From Companilactobacillus hulinensis (GTDB lineage Bacteria > Bacillota > Bacilli > Lactobacillales > Lactobacillaceae), in assembly GCF_003946555.1 (NCBI RefSeq), contig NZ_RHOO01000004.1:110840-174839 (forward strand): a stretch of DNA of 64,000 nucleotides, in the 5' to 3' direction. This document shows positions 11,214-20,890 of this stretch, piece by piece (within the stretch, counting starts at the first letter, position 1; each line of letters begins with the position of its first letter). Both the position numbers and the translations under genes were made by a program. Below the pieces are notes generated by a model that was not told the origin of the DNA, made no database searches, and saw only the letters and a program-made list of their open reading frames with translations.

Positions 11214-13706
11214 TTAATGAGTTAATGACTTACCGATTTTTTTATCTTTAACATCTTTCTTCTCAGCAACACTGATAGATAGCTTGCCTTGTTTAGAACC
11301 AACCTTGATTGTGTCCCCTTCACTGACCTTATTCATCAGTAATAATTCACTTACTGGATCTTCAATCTCACGTTGAATTGTTCTTCTCATTGGACGAGCA
11401 CCATATTCTGGATTATATCCGTCCTTAACCAAGTCGCTATAAGCAGATGGTGAAATAACAAGTTCAATTTTTCTTTCTTCAAGACGTTTCTTAAGATTAT
11501 TGCTCATGATCTTAGCAATTGCCTTAAGTTGGTCTTTATCAAGAGCCTTGAAGACGATTGTTTCGTCAACACGGTTCAGGAACTCTGGTCTGAAGAATTT
11601 CTTTAATTCAGTATTGATACGTTGTTCCATTTCCTTATAATCATCGTGAACATCTTTGGCGCCAAATCCAACGGACTTGTCATCTTGCAATGCACGAGCA
11701 CCCAAGTTAGATGTCATGATAATAATTGTGTTTCTGAAGTCGACCTTGCGACCCTTAGCATCTGTCAAGATACCATCATCTAGTACTTGTAATAGTAGGT
11801 TGAAGACATCAGGGTGAGCCTTTTCAACTTCATCAAGTAGGATTACTGAATATGGTTCATTCTTAACTTTTTCAGTTAATTGACCACCTTCATCAAATCC
11901 AACATATCCGGGTGCTGAACCAATCAACTTAGAAGTACTGTATTGTTCCATGTATTCTGACATATCAACACGAATCAGATTATCCTCTGATCCAAACATT
12001 ACTTCGGCAATTGACTTAGCAAGCTCTGTCTTACCGACACCAGTAGGTCCAAGGAACATAAATGAACCAATTGGACGACTTGGATCCTTCATACCACTTC
12101 TGGCACGACGGATAGCACGTGAAACAGCACTAATAGCATCATTTTGACCAATAACACGCTTGTGGAGTTCTTTTTCAAGGTTAAGTAGTCGTTCGCTCTC
12201 TTTACGAGTAATCTGCTTAACTGGAACACCAGTCCATTCAGCGATGATTTCGGCAATATCATCAACCTTAACAACAGGCTTCTTCAAACGTCCATTGTCC
12301 TGGTCCTCTTTGATCTTGGCAATCTTCTCTTGAACATCTTGTTCATGTTCACGAATCTGAGCAGCCTTTTCAAAGTCTTGATCCAAAATTGCGTTGTTCT
12401 TATCATTAATCAACTTCATTGACTCATCAGTCAACTTCTCAAGTTCATTATTCTTCGAAACATTATGAATACGAACTTTAGCAGAAGCCTCATCCATTAA
12501 GTCAATTGCCTTGTCAGGCAAGAAACGATTAGTTAGATAACGTGATGACAATTTAACGGCTGCATGGATTGCTTCATCAGAAATTGTTAAGCCATGATGT
12601 TGTTCATATCTAGGACGCAAGCCTTCAAGAATCTTAACTGATTCTTCTTCGCTTGGCTCTTCAATATGTACTTGAGCAAAACGACGTTCCAAAGCAGTAT
12701 CTTTTTCAATGTACTTTTGATATTCATTTAATGTAGTAGCACCGATCAATTGCAACTCACCACGAGCAAGTGCTGGCTTCAAAATATTAGAAGCATCAAT
12801 AGCACCTTCAGCACCACCGGCACCGATCAAAGTGTGTAATTCATCGATGAATAAAATAACATGCTTATCTTTATAAATTTCTTCGATAATCTTCTTCAAT
12901 CTATCTTCAAACTCACCACGATACTTAGTACCAGCAACAAGTGAACCCATATCAAGCATCATGATACGTTTGTTCTGCATATCAAGTGGAACTTCCTTCT
13001 TGACGATAGCATTAGCTAAGCCTTCAGCAATCGCAGTCTTACCAACACCAGGCTCACCAACTAGAACTGGATTGTTCTTAGTTCTACGGCTAAGGATCTG
13101 AATTGTACGTTCAACTTCCTTCTCACGTCCGATAACAGGGTCGATTTGATTCTCTGCAGCAATTTTTGTCAAATCACGAGCAAGTGAATCAAGTGTAGGT
13201 GTACCAGCAACTTCCTTTTTCTTCTGATTCATTCCCATACCACGACGAGTTGTCTTGTTAGACATGCCCATCTTATTGAGTAGTAGACTCTTTGTCTTTG
13301 TGAGACTTAATCCCAAATTGGATAAAATACGATTTGCCAAATTATCAGCATCGTCCAAGATAGCAAGTAGGATATGTTCAGTTCCAATACGACTTGTATT
13401 GTACTGATTTGAAATTTCCTCGGAACTAGCAAGAATTGTTTGTCCCTTAGGTGAATATGGTAGATAAATTCCTTTAGCGGTATTAGATGAGACATCTCCG
13501 TAGCCAGTTAGATGTTCAATTTCCTCTGAAACATCCTTATCGCTAACAGCCAAGTCTCGTAAAGTAATACCGGCGATACCATCATTCTCCATTGTTAGAC
13601 CTAATAAAATGTGTTCTGTACCAACAGCATTATGATGAAATGTTTTAGCTTGATCTTGGGCTAAAACAAGTGCGTTTTTAGCGCTTTCGGTAAATACTTT
13701 GTCCAT
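11214..13706 (-). CDS. clpC: ATP-dependent Clp protease ATP-binding subunit ClpC
   Basis: 830 residues, typical HSP100/ClpC. Domain order: Clp-N double repeat (about 1-145), AAA-1 with Walker A GEPGVGKT (about 217), UVR-type coiled segment (about 430-470), AAA-2 with Walker A GPTGVGKT (about 555), and a ClpB-D2-small C-terminal domain with [12 protein letters not shown]. ClpC unfolds substrates for ClpP and supports stress tolerance and competence control. In many lactobacilli clpC follows ctsR and precedes rpoB; here rpoB is in place, but no ctsR is upstream (tRNA genes are) and I see no CtsR heptamer repeat (GGTCAAA) in the promoter region. Confidence 0.97.
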   Translation of the reverse strand: MDKVFTESAKNALVLAQDQAKTFHHNAVGTEHILLGLTMENDGIAGITLRDLAVSDKDVSEEIEHLTGYGDVSSNTAKGIYLPYSPKGQTILASSEEISNQYNTSRIGTEHILLAILDDADNLANRILSNLGLSLTKTKSLLLNKMGMSNKTTRRGMGMNQKKKEVAGTPTLDSLARDLTKIAAENQIDPVIGREKEVERTIQILSRRTKNNPVLVGEPGVGKTAIAEGLANAIVKKEVPLDMQNKRIMMLDMGSLVAGTKYRGEFEDRLKKIIEEIYKDKHVILFIDELHTLIGAGGAEGAIDASNILKPALARGELQLIGATTLNEYQKYIEKDTALERRFAQVHIEEPSEEESVKILEGLRPRYEQHHGLTISDEAIHAAVKLSSRYLTNRFLPDKAIDLMDEASAKVRIHNVSKNNELEKLTDESMKLINDKNNAILDQDFEKAAQIREHEQDVQEKIAKIKEDQDNGRLKKPVVKVDDIAEIIAEWTGVPVKQITRKESERLLNLEKELHKRVIGQNDAISAVSRAIRRARSGMKDPSRPIGSFMFLGPTGVGKTELAKSIAEVMFGSEDNLIRVDMSEYMEQYSTSKLIGSAPGYVGFDEGGQLTEKVKNEPYSVILLDEVEKAHPDVFNLLLQVLDDGILTDAKGRKVDFRNTIIIMTSNLGARALQDDKSVGFGAKDVHDDYKEMEQRINTELKKFFRPEFLNRVDETIVFKALDKDQLKAIAKIMSNNLKKRLEERKIELVISPSAYSDLVKDGYNPEYGARPMRRTIQREIEDPVSELLLMNKVSEGDTIKVGSKQGKLSISVAEKKDVKDKKIGKSLTH

Positions 13707-13743
13707 GATAACTACCTCGACTTATAAATTCTTTAGTGTAGAA

Positions 13744-13771
13744 AGTATAATTCTGTTGTGTAAAAATGCAA
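13744..13771 (-). promoter_or_regulatory. Probable clpC promoter
   Basis: On the minus strand TTGCAT (13771-13766) and TATACT (13749-13744) are separated by 16 bp, about 40 bp before the clpC ATG. No CtsR-type direct repeat or CIRCE inverted repeat is visible around it. Confidence 0.5.
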
Positions 13772-13942
13772 GTGATTAAGCTCAAAGTGGGAACTAACCA
13801 CCAATTCCACAAAAAAGTTTGGTTTCTATATTAACACGATTATAAATTAATTTGTTACAAAATCACTTATTGATTAACAAAATGATTTCTTACCACTATT
13901 ATTACACATTTTTCATAATCTCATTACTAATTAGACGCAAAC

Positions 13943-13987
13943 AAAAGAGTTCATCGACTCATTGTATAGAATCGATGAACTCTTTTA
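13943..13987 (-). terminator. Terminator of the tRNA operon
   Basis: A 15-bp stem (AAAAGAGTTCATCGA with TCGATGAACTCTTTT) starts about 12 bp beyond the 3' end of tRNA-Pro and is followed by a T-rich stretch on the minus strand. Confidence 0.85.
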
Positions 13988-13998
13988 ATTGTTTTGGA

Positions 13999-14072
13999 TC
14001 GGGAAAACAAGATTCGAACTTGCGACCCCCGCGCCCCGAACGCGATGCTCTGCCAAGCTGAGCTACTTCCCG
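13999..14072 (-). tRNA. tRNA-Pro (anticodon CGG)
   Basis: A 74-nt cloverleaf: acceptor CGGGAAG pairing with TTTCCCG, D-arm GCTCAGCTTGGCAGAGC, anticodon loop TTCGGGG giving CGG, and T-arm GCAAG-TTCGAAT-CTTGT. No CCA is encoded. It reads CCG codons, which is a rare proline codon in a low-GC genome. Last gene of the five-tRNA operon. Confidence 0.93.
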
Positions 14073-14092
14073 ATACAATCTGTTAATAATGA

Positions 14093-14164
14093 AGCGGAAG
14101 ACGGGATTCGAACCCGCGACCCCCACCATGGCAAGGTGATGTTCTACCACTGAACTACTTCCGC
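14093..14164 (-). tRNA. tRNA-Gly (anticodon GCC)
   Basis: A 72-nt cloverleaf: acceptor GCGGAAG/CTTCCGC, anticodon loop TTGCCAT (GCC), T-arm GCGGG-TTCGAAT-CCCGT. Fourth gene of the operon. Confidence 0.95.
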
Positions 14165-14168
14165 ATAA

Positions 14169-14241
14169 TGCCGACTAGAGGATTCGAACCTCCGACCCCC
14201 TGTTTACAAGACAGATGCTCTGCCAACTGAGCTAAGTCGGC
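14169..14241 (-). tRNA. tRNA-Thr (anticodon TGT)
   Basis: A 73-nt cloverleaf: acceptor GCCGACT/AGTCGGC, anticodon loop CTTGTAA (TGT), T-arm GGAGG-TTCGAAT-CCTCT. It is separated from tRNA-Gly by only a few bases. Confidence 0.95.
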
Positions 14242-14291
14242 ATCAGTATAACACTTGTTGTAAAACCAATTCAATATCTTAAATATCGAAA

Positions 14292-14374
14292 TACGGGTGA
14301 AAGGACTTGAACCTTCATGTCCATTGGACACTAGAACCTAAATCTAGCGCGTCTGCCAATTCCGCCACACCCGC
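14292..14374 (-). tRNA. tRNA-Leu (anticodon TAG)
   Basis: An 83-nt class II tRNA with a long variable arm (TGTCCAATGGACA). Acceptor GCGGGTG/CACCCGT, anticodon loop TTTAGGT (TAG), T-arm GAAGG-TTCAAGT-CCTTT. Confidence 0.95.
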
Positions 14375-14419
14375 AAAAGTGTGATTACTTAATACCACTA
14401 AACTTACTTAAAAGTTTAA

Positions 14420-14492
14420 TGGAGGATACAGGGATCGAACCTGTGACCTCCTGCTTGTAAGGCAGATGCTCTCCCAGCTGAGCTAATCCTCC
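14420..14492 (-). tRNA. tRNA-Val (anticodon TAC)
   Basis: A 73-nt cloverleaf: acceptor GGAGGAT/ATCCTCC, anticodon loop CTTACAA (TAC), T-arm ACAGG-TTCGATC-CCTGT. Promoter-proximal gene of the operon (order Val-Leu-Thr-Gly-Pro). Confidence 0.95.
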
Positions 14493-14520
14493 ATGTGTTC
14501 TTGTAACAAACAACTATATT

Positions 14521-14550
14521 ATTATACCCAATACAAATAAAAAAAGTCAA
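14521..14550 (-). promoter_or_regulatory. Promoter of the tRNA operon
   Basis: TTGACT (14550-14545), 18-bp spacer, perfect TATAAT (14526-14521) on the minus strand, about 29 bp before the 5' end of tRNA-Val. The -35 hexamer lies in the distal arm of the lysS terminator hairpin. Confidence 0.75.
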
Positions 14551-14570
14551 CGAAAATTCGTTAACTTTTT
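14537..14570 (-). terminator. lysS-side terminator overlapping the tRNA promoter
   Basis: A 12-bp stem (AAAAAGTTAACG with CGTTGACTTTTT, one G-U pair) with a 6-nt loop and a T-run on the minus strand. It ends transcripts coming from lysS through elements B1/B2. Its 3' arm contains the -35 hexamer of the tRNA promoter. Confidence 0.85.
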
Positions 14571-14595
14571 TAAATTAATTATATTCGGTTTACTT

Positions 14596-14743
14596 CGGTT
14601 GCGAAATATTTCATCTGCCGTGGGACCGGTTCGAGCCTTGGGTGCGGTCTCTCACCTCGACTTAAAGCTTTGCTTCGCAAATCTCCAAGCTCGTCCTGTG
14701 GCTTCGCCACTTACACGGCTGATGAAATATTTTGCAACCTCCG
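14596..14743 (-). repeat. Family B element, copy 1 (structured RNA candidate)
   Basis: Read on the minus strand: CGGAGG, outer helix arm TTGCAAAATATTTCATC, a short GTGGC-gaa-GCCAC hairpin, CACAGGACGA, a TTTGC/GCAAA hairpin, CGAGGTGAGAGACC, CTCGAACCGGTCCCACGGCAG, then the closing arm GATGAAATATTTCGCAA. It lies downstream of lysS in sense orientation, upstream of the terminator at 14537-14570. It forms a divergent pair with copy 2 (5' ends facing across about 45 bp). Confidence 0.75.
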
Positions 14744-14788
14744 TTTTTTGGGTAGCACATAAATTCAATCTAGATAGTACCAATTCAA

Positions 14789-14965
14789 CTAGCCGGAGGT
14801 AAAAAGTAATGAGTCAGCTGTGATAGTGCTGTAGAACGGAGGTTTACCGTTCGTACAGCACAGGACGACATTTGAAATCTGCGTTTTGTGCAGAGTTCAA
14901 ATGCGAGACTTCAGACCAAGGCTGAAGTCGGTCCCACAGCAGACTCGTTACTTTTTACCGTAGGC
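14789..14965 (+). repeat. Family B element, copy 2 (structured RNA candidate)
   Basis: CTAGCCGGAGG, arm GGTAAAAAGTAATGAGTC, the hairpin GTGCTGTA...TACAGCAC, CACAGGACGA, the hairpin TTTGAAATCTGC...GCAGAGTTCAAA, CGAGAC, a GACTTCAG/CTGAAGTC hairpin, GGTCCCACAGCAG, closing arm GACTCGTTACTTTTTACC, then GTAGGC. It ends 12 bp from the lysS stop codon and is antisense to lysS transcription, unlike most other copies. Confidence 0.75.
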
Positions 14966-14977
14966 CCACGCCCACTA

Positions 14978-16525
14978 TTATTCGTTATTAGAATTATCTT
15001 CCGGTTTCATAGTTGGGAATAACACAACATCACGAATAGTTGGTGCATCAGTCAATAGCATAACTAAACGATCAATACCGATTCCTAGTCCACCAGTTGG
15101 TGGCATACCGTATTCCAATGCTTCAACATAATCATCGTCGATACCTTCAGCTTCATCATTACCTTCATTTCTTTCAGCAACTTGAGCTTCAAATCTTTGA
15201 CGTTGGTCAATTGGATCATTCAATTCTGTAAAGGCATTACCATACTCGTTACCTAAGATATACAATTCAAATCTGTCAGTGAAACGTGGATCTTTCTTGT
15301 TCTTCTTAGCAAGTGGTGAAACCTCAATTGGATAACCATAGATAAATGTTGGCTCCTTGATGTCATTTTGTACAAATGTTTCAAAGAACTCACTAATGAT
15401 GTGTCCAACTTTCCAATATTGTTCATAGTGAACGTTGTTATCATCAGCCAATTTACGAGCTTCATCAACTGTCATTTCTTGAGTAAAGTCGATACCCGTC
15501 TTTTCTTGGATAGCGTCAACCATTGACACACGCTTGAATGGCTTGCCTAAATCAACATCTTCACCTTGATAAGTGATCTCAGTTGTTCCAAGAGCCTTTT
15601 GAGCAGCGTGTCTAATGATTCCTTCAGTTTCATCCATAACATCATTGAAATCAAAGTATGCAGCATATGTTTCAAGTGATGTAAATTCAGGACTGTGTTG
15701 TGTATCTAATCCTTCATTACGGAATACACGGCCAATTTCATAGACACGTTCGAAACCACCAACGATAAGTCTCTTCAATGGCAATTCAAGAGCAATTCTC
15801 AAGTACATATCTTCATTAAGTGCATTGTAGTGGGCGATAAATGGCTTAGCATTGGCACCACCAGCTTGTGCATTCAAAGTAGGTGTTTCAACTTCCATGA
15901 AGTCTTCACCATCTAAGTATTCACGAACAGCAGAAATGATTTTTGAACGCTTCTTGAAACGATCAAAACTATCTTGGTTAGCAATAAGATCAAGATATCT
16001 TTGACGATACTTTTGCTCAACGTTTGTTAAACCATGGAATTTGTCTGGTAATGGACGTAGTGACTTAGCTAGCATCGTAACCTTAGTTGCTTTGACAGTA
16101 AGTTCACCCATATCAGTCTTCATAACGTGACCTTCGATACCTAAGTTATCACCGATATCTGAACGTTTGAAGATGTGATAGTTCTCCTCACCGACTTCGT
16201 CTTTACGTACGTAAATTTGGATCTTGCCACTTCTATCTTTGATATCAGCAAATCCAACTTTACCCTTACCACGTTTAGTCATCATACGACCTGCGATGAT
16301 AACTGGTGTGTTTTGTTCCTCTAAGACATCTTTAGCTTCTTCGCTATATTTGCTTTGAAGTGTTTGTGCCAAGTCAGTTCTGACAAAACGTGAACCATAT
16401 GGATCAACTCCTTCATCATAAAGTTCTTGGAGTTTTTCACGTCTGACCCGTAGTTGGTCATTCATGACCCTTGTCTTCTTTATATCTTCTTTAGTTGGTT
16501 GCTTCTTCTTATTATCGTTACTCAA
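14978..16525 (-). CDS. lysS: Lysyl-tRNA synthetase (class II)
   Basis: 515 residues. An N-terminal OB-fold anticodon-binding domain (about 60-170) precedes the class II catalytic domain: YRQRYLDLI motif 1 region, motif 2 [17 protein letters not shown], and motif 3 [13 protein letters not shown] near the C-terminus. It charges tRNA-Lys. The start is TTG at 16525 behind a GGGGG-AAAAA ribosome binding site and overlaps the dusB end by 8 bp, which suggests translational coupling. No T-box is visible; it is the last gene of the pth-to-lysS run. Confidence 0.97.
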   Translation of the reverse strand: MSNDNKKKQPTKEDIKKTRVMNDQLRVRREKLQELYDEGVDPYGSRFVRTDLAQTLQSKYSEEAKDVLEEQNTPVIIAGRMMTKRGKGKVGFADIKDRSGKIQIYVRKDEVGEENYHIFKRSDIGDNLGIEGHVMKTDMGELTVKATKVTMLAKSLRPLPDKFHGLTNVEQKYRQRYLDLIANQDSFDRFKKRSKIISAVREYLDGEDFMEVETPTLNAQAGGANAKPFIAHYNALNEDMYLRIALELPLKRLIVGGFERVYEIGRVFRNEGLDTQHSPEFTSLETYAAYFDFNDVMDETEGIIRHAAQKALGTTEITYQGEDVDLGKPFKRVSMVDAIQEKTGIDFTQEMTVDEARKLADDNNVHYEQYWKVGHIISEFFETFVQNDIKEPTFIYGYPIEVSPLAKKNKKDPRFTDRFELYILGNEYGNAFTELNDPIDQRQRFEAQVAERNEGNDEAEGIDDDYVEALEYGMPPTGGLGIGIDRLVMLLTDAPTIRDVVLFPTMKPEDNSNNE

Positions 16526-17546
16526 AATTTTTCCCCCTGTCTACGAAATTTTTTGAAGATCTCGCTTCTCGTTGTTCGTAACTTTCAACAAATTGATCTA
16601 GTGCGTCAAAAACTCCCTGTATTGAATTTTCATTCACTACTTTAGCACGAGTTCTGACTGCATGGGGAATCCCCTTTAGATAATATGCTGCTTGTTGACG
16701 AAATTCTGGAACATCAACATGCTCACCTCTTAAGTCTACCAGACGTTGGAGTTGAAGTTTAGCTATATTAATTTTTTCTCTAACAGTCGGTTCAGGAAGC
16801 AGTTCGCCTGTTTCCAAATAATGATTTATTTCGTTCAAACGCCAAAGATTTCCGAGGACAGCTCGACCTACCATTACAGCATCCGCACCGACGTCATCAA
16901 TCATTGTTTTCGCATCTTGAGGTGTCACAACATCCCCATTGCCAATAAAAGGAATAGTTAGATGTTGCGCCACTTCGTGTAAAAGCTCCCAGTCGGAATG
17001 ACCATTATACATCTGTGCCTTAGTTCGACCGTGCATTACTACAGCTGAAGCACCAGCTTCTTGAGCAGCCACTGCATTTTCAACTGCCAAAATATGATCA
17101 TTATCCCAACCGGTTCTCATTTTAACTGTGACTGGCTTATCAACTGATTCACTGACAGCCTTTACCATCCCATACAGTTTGTCCGGATCACGGAGCCAAC
17201 TGGAACCAGCGCCAATTTTGGTAACCTTCTTCACTGGACATCCCATATTGATATCAATAATATCGGCAGCAGTATTTTCAGCTACATACCGAGCAGCACT
17301 GACCAATGATTCAGTCGTACCACCAAAAATTTGAATACTAACTGGATGTTCCAACGGATTCACAAACATCATGCCCAAAGTCTTTAAATTATGATATTTG
17401 ATGCCCTGAGCACTGATCATTTCACAGACAACTAATCCAGCTCCAAATTCCCTTGCAGTGACCCGGAAGGATGAATTAGTAACACCTGCCATAGGTGCAA
17501 CGACAATCTGATTAGGGATTGTAACGTTACCTATTTTCCACTCCAT
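16518..17546 (-). CDS. dusB: tRNA-dihydrouridine synthase B
   Basis: The frame is open to 17603, but GAGGT seven bases before ATG 17546 makes [21 protein letters not shown] the likely N-terminus (342 residues). An FMN-dependent TIM-barrel enzyme that reduces uridines in tRNA D-loops. Visible motifs: [12 protein letters not shown] (flavin/substrate entry), NMGCPVKKV with the catalytic Cys, KMRTGWDN, and GNGDV. It lies between hslO and lysS, the usual order in lactobacilli. Confidence 0.95.
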   Translation of the reverse strand: MEWKIGNVTIPNQIVVAPMAGVTNSSFRVTAREFGAGLVVCEMISAQGIKYHNLKTLGMMFVNPLEHPVSIQIFGGTTESLVSAARYVAENTAADIIDINMGCPVKKVTKIGAGSSWLRDPDKLYGMVKAVSESVDKPVTVKMRTGWDNDHILAVENAVAAQEAGASAVVMHGRTKAQMYNGHSDWELLHEVAQHLTIPFIGNGDVVTPQDAKTMIDDVGADAVMVGRAVLGNLWRLNEINHYLETGELLPEPTVREKINIAKLQLQRLVDLRGEHVDVPEFRQQAAYYLKGIPHAVRTRAKVVNENSIQGVFDALDQFVESYEQREARSSKNFVDRGKNFE

Positions 17547-17629
17547 ACTGTCTACCTCAAAAAAACTTCTCACGTTTTTATTTACAACTTGACATGATAA
17601 CAAATTTTATATTTAGTTGGCAAACATCA

Positions 17630-18511
17630 TTACCCTTTTTCAGAAATAATATTTTTTAATTCATCTTCACTAAACTGATACTTATTATTACAGAACTTGC
17701 AGACAGCTTCTGCACCATGATTCTCATCGATCATATCTTGTAATTCTTTATCGGAAAGCGTTGCTAATGATTTTGAAAACTTATCTTTTGAACAATCACA
17801 TTTAAATTGAACTGACATATCTTCCAAAATCTTCATGTCGATACCATTCATTATCTTGCTCATAACTTCTTCATTGCTCAAGCCTTCATTCAATAATGTC
17901 GAAAGATTAGGAATGATTTTTAGATTATTTTCAATCTTGTCGATATCTGCATCACCTGCACCAGGTAGTGTCTGAATCAAGAAACCACCAGCGGCTCCAA
18001 CAGTTTCATTAGGTTGTACAAAAACCGACACTCCAACAGCTGAAGGAATCTGTTCTGACTTAGCCATATAATATGCAAAGTCTGCACCGATTTCACCAGA
18101 TACGATTGGAACTTGTCCTGTAAATGGTTCTTTTAGATGCATATCTTTGGTGATACTCAGTGTACCTTGAGTCCCCACTGCACCCTTAACATCAATATGG
18201 TGATTATCATTTAGTGGAAGACTTACATGTGGATTCTGAATATAACCTTTGACGTCACCCTTGGCATTAGCGTCAATAACGATGGCTCCGGCTGGTCCAT
18301 CAGCCAGAATCCTAGTAGTAAGAACTTCATCTTCTTTCAAAGTTGAAGTTGCCACAAGAATTGAACCGACCATTGTACGACCAAGTGCAGCAGTTGAATT
18401 ACTCCAAGTATCATGGCGTTTTTGGGCTTCAGATACGGTTTCTGTAGCATTAACTACATAAACTCTGAATTTTCCATTTTTAGAAACGGCTTTAGTTAAT
18501 TTATCAGTCAT
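17630..18511 (-). CDS. hslO: 33 kDa redox-regulated chaperone Hsp33
   Basis: 293 residues, family length. The C-terminal redox switch is present as CDCS (about 232) and CKFC (about 265), the four zinc-binding cysteines. In Hsp33, oxidation of these cysteines releases zinc and turns on holdase activity under oxidative stress. Located between ftsH and dusB. A hairpin terminator at 18531-18557 lies between ftsH and this gene, so some transcription may stop before it. Confidence 0.96.
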   Translation of the reverse strand: MTDKLTKAVSKNGKFRVYVVNATETVSEAQKRHDTWSNSTAALGRTMVGSILVATSTLKEDEVLTTRILADGPAGAIVIDANAKGDVKGYIQNPHVSLPLNDNHHIDVKGAVGTQGTLSITKDMHLKEPFTGQVPIVSGEIGADFAYYMAKSEQIPSAVGVSVFVQPNETVGAAGGFLIQTLPGAGDADIDKIENNLKIIPNLSTLLNEGLSNEEVMSKIMNGIDMKILEDMSVQFKCDCSKDKFSKSLATLSDKELQDMIDENHGAEAVCKFCNNKYQFSEDELKNIISEKG

Positions 18512-18530
18512 TTAAAAATTCCTTTCCGTG

Positions 18531-18557
18531 AAAAAAGCGACTCATATGAGTCGCTTC
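18531..18557 (-). terminator. ftsH-distal terminator
   Basis: An 18-nt palindrome (GCGACTCATATGAGTCGC) with flanking AA/TT pairs is followed on the minus strand by six T residues. It lies between the ftsH stop and hslO. Confidence 0.85.
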
Positions 18558-18579
18558 TTTCGAATCGCTTTTATTAGCA

Positions 18580-20808
18580 TTATTTATCTTGATCATTATT
18601 ATCTGAATTGTTGTCATCTGAAGATGAATCTTCATGGTGAGTTTCATCAGGCTTATCAGACTTAGCTGCATCTTCTGGAGTAGTCTCTGAAGGTTTGTCT
18701 TCTGACTTGTCAGTTGGTGTAGTTGTGTCTTCTTTGTGCTCTGCTTCTGATGGGAATTGAGTTTCGTCAACTTCACTCTTGTCATCGGCCTTAGCACCAG
18801 TCTTTTGCTTTTCAGCATCTTTGGCTTCAACAGCACGTTTTGCTTGTTCGAAGGTTGCTGCACTTTCACTTGGGAATTCTGTGTTTGCATCGCCATCAGG
18901 CATCTTGCCATCATTGAACAAACTCAAAATTTCCTTTTCGTTAAGTGTTTCATACTTCAACAATGCTTCAGCAATCAACTTATGTTGTGCACGATGGCTT
19001 TCGATAATCTCTCTAGCTTGTTCGTGACCTTCATCAAGAAGACGTTTAACCTCTTGATCGATTGCTTTAGCTGTATCTTCTGAATAAGCAGGTATTTGAC
19101 GATAGCCACCACTACTAAATGGTTGTCCATCTTTTTCAAGTTGAACTGTACCTAGACGGTCAGTCATACCATATTCAGTAACCATTGTACGAGCAATTTG
19201 TGTAGCTTGCTCAAAGTCATTTGATGCACCTGATGATTGTGTACCGAAGATTATCTCTTCAGCTGTACGACCACCAAGTAATCCAGCAATTTGTTCTGTG
19301 AATTCTTTCTTTGTTATAAGGTTTTGATCATCCTTAGGAAGCATGATGGCATAACCACCAGCCTTACCACGAGGAACGATAGTAACCTTTCTAACAACAC
19401 GAGAATCATTAAGTACAAGACCGATCAAAGCGTGTCCAGCTTCGTGATATGCAACCATGTGACGTTCTCTATCAGAGATAACACGGTTCTTCTTAGCTGG
19501 TCCAGCAATAACACGATCTTCAGCTTCATCAATATCAGATGGATCGATCTTTTGCTTACCACGTCTAGCAGCAACCAAGGCAGCTTCGTTAAGTAAGTTT
19601 TCAAGATCAGCACCAACGAAGCCAGGAGTTGTTTGTGCTAATTGCTTCAAATCAACGTCATCAGTAAATGGCTTGTTCTTGGCGTGAACTTTAAGAATAG
19701 CTTCACGTCCCTTAACATCAGGTCTACCAACCAAAATCTTACGGTCAAAACGGCCTGGACGTAGTAAAGCAGGATCCAAGACATCAGAACGGTTAGTAGC
19801 TGCCATAACAATGACACCTTCATTACCAGTAAATCCGTCCATTTCAATTAGTAATTGGTTAAGTGTTTGTTCACGTTCATCATTTCCACCACCGGTACCA
19901 GAACCACGTTGGCGACCAACAGCATCGATTTCATCGATGAAGATAATTGATGGGGCGTCTTTCTTAGCATTCTCGAATAAATCACGAACACGAGAAGCAC
20001 CGACACCAACGAACATTTCAACGAAATCAGAACCGGAAATTGAATAGAATGGAACTTTAGCTTCACCAGCAACGGCTTTGGCAAGCAAAGTCTTACCAGT
20101 ACCAGGTGGTCCTTCTAGAAGAACACCTGATGGAATTCTAGCACCTAGAGATACATACTTACGAGGATCTTTCAAGAACTCAACAACTTCAACAAGCTCT
20201 TGTTTCTCCTCCTCAGCACCAGCAACATCTGAAAATCTAACTTTATTCTTCTTAGGGTCTTCAGGTTTAACTTTGGATTTACCAAAGTTCATAACACGGT
20301 TTGCACCGCCACCTTGTCCTCCACGCCCCATCATCGCAAAGATGATAAAGAAGAAAAGAATAAATGGTAGTACCAAAGTAAGAATTATCGAGATCCATTG
20401 AGACGATTGTGACTTAGCGGTTGCGGTCGTCTTAACTTTCTCAGCTGAAGCGGCATTGTTGATTCTCTTCAGCGTATCGTTATTTGGTAATACAGTCGAA
20501 GTAAATTGGGTAACTTTAGAAGAACTTGTAGTTTGGCTTCTGTTGAAGATTGATACAGAACGTGTTGTTTCTGTACTTTGAGCCTTCTTGTACTGACCAG
20601 TAACTTGGTAAGCACCACTAACAGGTTCGATCTTAAAGCTCTTAACTTTTCCTTGTTTTAACTGTGTAATAAATTGATCTTGGCTGAGCGTTTTAGATTG
20701 ATCTGAGGATTGACCACCAGCAAACCAACTTGCTGCGAGTACTAAAACGACAAAGAGCAAGATATAAAACAGGCTATTATTGATTAACCTATTTCGATTA
20801 TTTTTCAT
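18580..20808 (-). CDS. ftsH: ATP-dependent zinc metalloprotease FtsH
   Basis: 742 residues. Two membrane segments (about 10-28 and 137-160) flank an extracytoplasmic domain. Then the AAA domain with Walker A GPPGTGKT (about 230), Walker B IIFIDEID, and the zinc-protease motif HEAGH (about 454). FtsH degrades unstable membrane and regulatory proteins. The C-terminal 110 or so residues form an acidic, low-complexity Asp/Glu/Ser/Thr tail (ending [15 protein letters not shown]), making it longer than Bacillus FtsH (about 640). Ribosome binding site AGGAGGAA. Downstream of hpt with an 82-bp gap containing a candidate promoter. Confidence 0.97.
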   Translation of the reverse strand: MKNNRNRLINNSLFYILLFVVLVLAASWFAGGQSSDQSKTLSQDQFITQLKQGKVKSFKIEPVSGAYQVTGQYKKAQSTETTRSVSIFNRSQTTSSSKVTQFTSTVLPNNDTLKRINNAASAEKVKTTATAKSQSSQWISIILTLVLPFILFFFIIFAMMGRGGQGGGANRVMNFGKSKVKPEDPKKNKVRFSDVAGAEEEKQELVEVVEFLKDPRKYVSLGARIPSGVLLEGPPGTGKTLLAKAVAGEAKVPFYSISGSDFVEMFVGVGASRVRDLFENAKKDAPSIIFIDEIDAVGRQRGSGTGGGNDEREQTLNQLLIEMDGFTGNEGVIVMAATNRSDVLDPALLRPGRFDRKILVGRPDVKGREAILKVHAKNKPFTDDVDLKQLAQTTPGFVGADLENLLNEAALVAARRGKQKIDPSDIDEAEDRVIAGPAKKNRVISDRERHMVAYHEAGHALIGLVLNDSRVVRKVTIVPRGKAGGYAIMLPKDDQNLITKKEFTEQIAGLLGGRTAEEIIFGTQSSGASNDFEQATQIARTMVTEYGMTDRLGTVQLEKDGQPFSSGGYRQIPAYSEDTAKAIDQEVKRLLDEGHEQAREIIESHRAQHKLIAEALLKYETLNEKEILSLFNDGKMPDGDANTEFPSESAATFEQAKRAVEAKDAEKQKTGAKADDKSEVDETQFPSEAEHKEDTTTPTDKSEDKPSETTPEDAAKSDKPDETHHEDSSSDDNNSDNNDQDK

Positions 20809-20839
20809 ATATTTCCTCCTAATTACTTAGACGTTACAT

Positions 20840-20867
20840 ATTGTAACATTGACAAGCATTAACACAA
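20840..20867 (-). promoter_or_regulatory. Candidate ftsH promoter
   Basis: TTGTGT (20867-20862), 16-bp spacer and TACAAT (20845-20840) on the minus strand, in the hpt-ftsH gap. The -35 is poor and the spacer short, so this is tentative. Confidence 0.35.
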
Positions 20868-20890
20868 TAATAATTGTACCGCTAAGTTAA

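Noticed and set aside
13707..13850. CtsR or HrcA (CIRCE) operator at clpC
   Set aside because: Neither the GGTCAAA direct repeat nor the TTAGCACTC inverted repeat is present.
14596..14640. T-arm-like GGTTCGAGCC in family B as a tRNA fragment
   Set aside because: It is part of a variable hairpin on the opposite strand of the element, and no cloverleaf can be formed.
14599..14802. ORF across element B1 on the plus strand
   Set aside because: It lies wholly in a folded repeat and does not persist between copies as a conserved protein.
14971..16600. T-box riboswitch for lysS
   Set aside because: No AGGGTGGNACCGCG-type motif upstream; lysS overlaps dusB directly.
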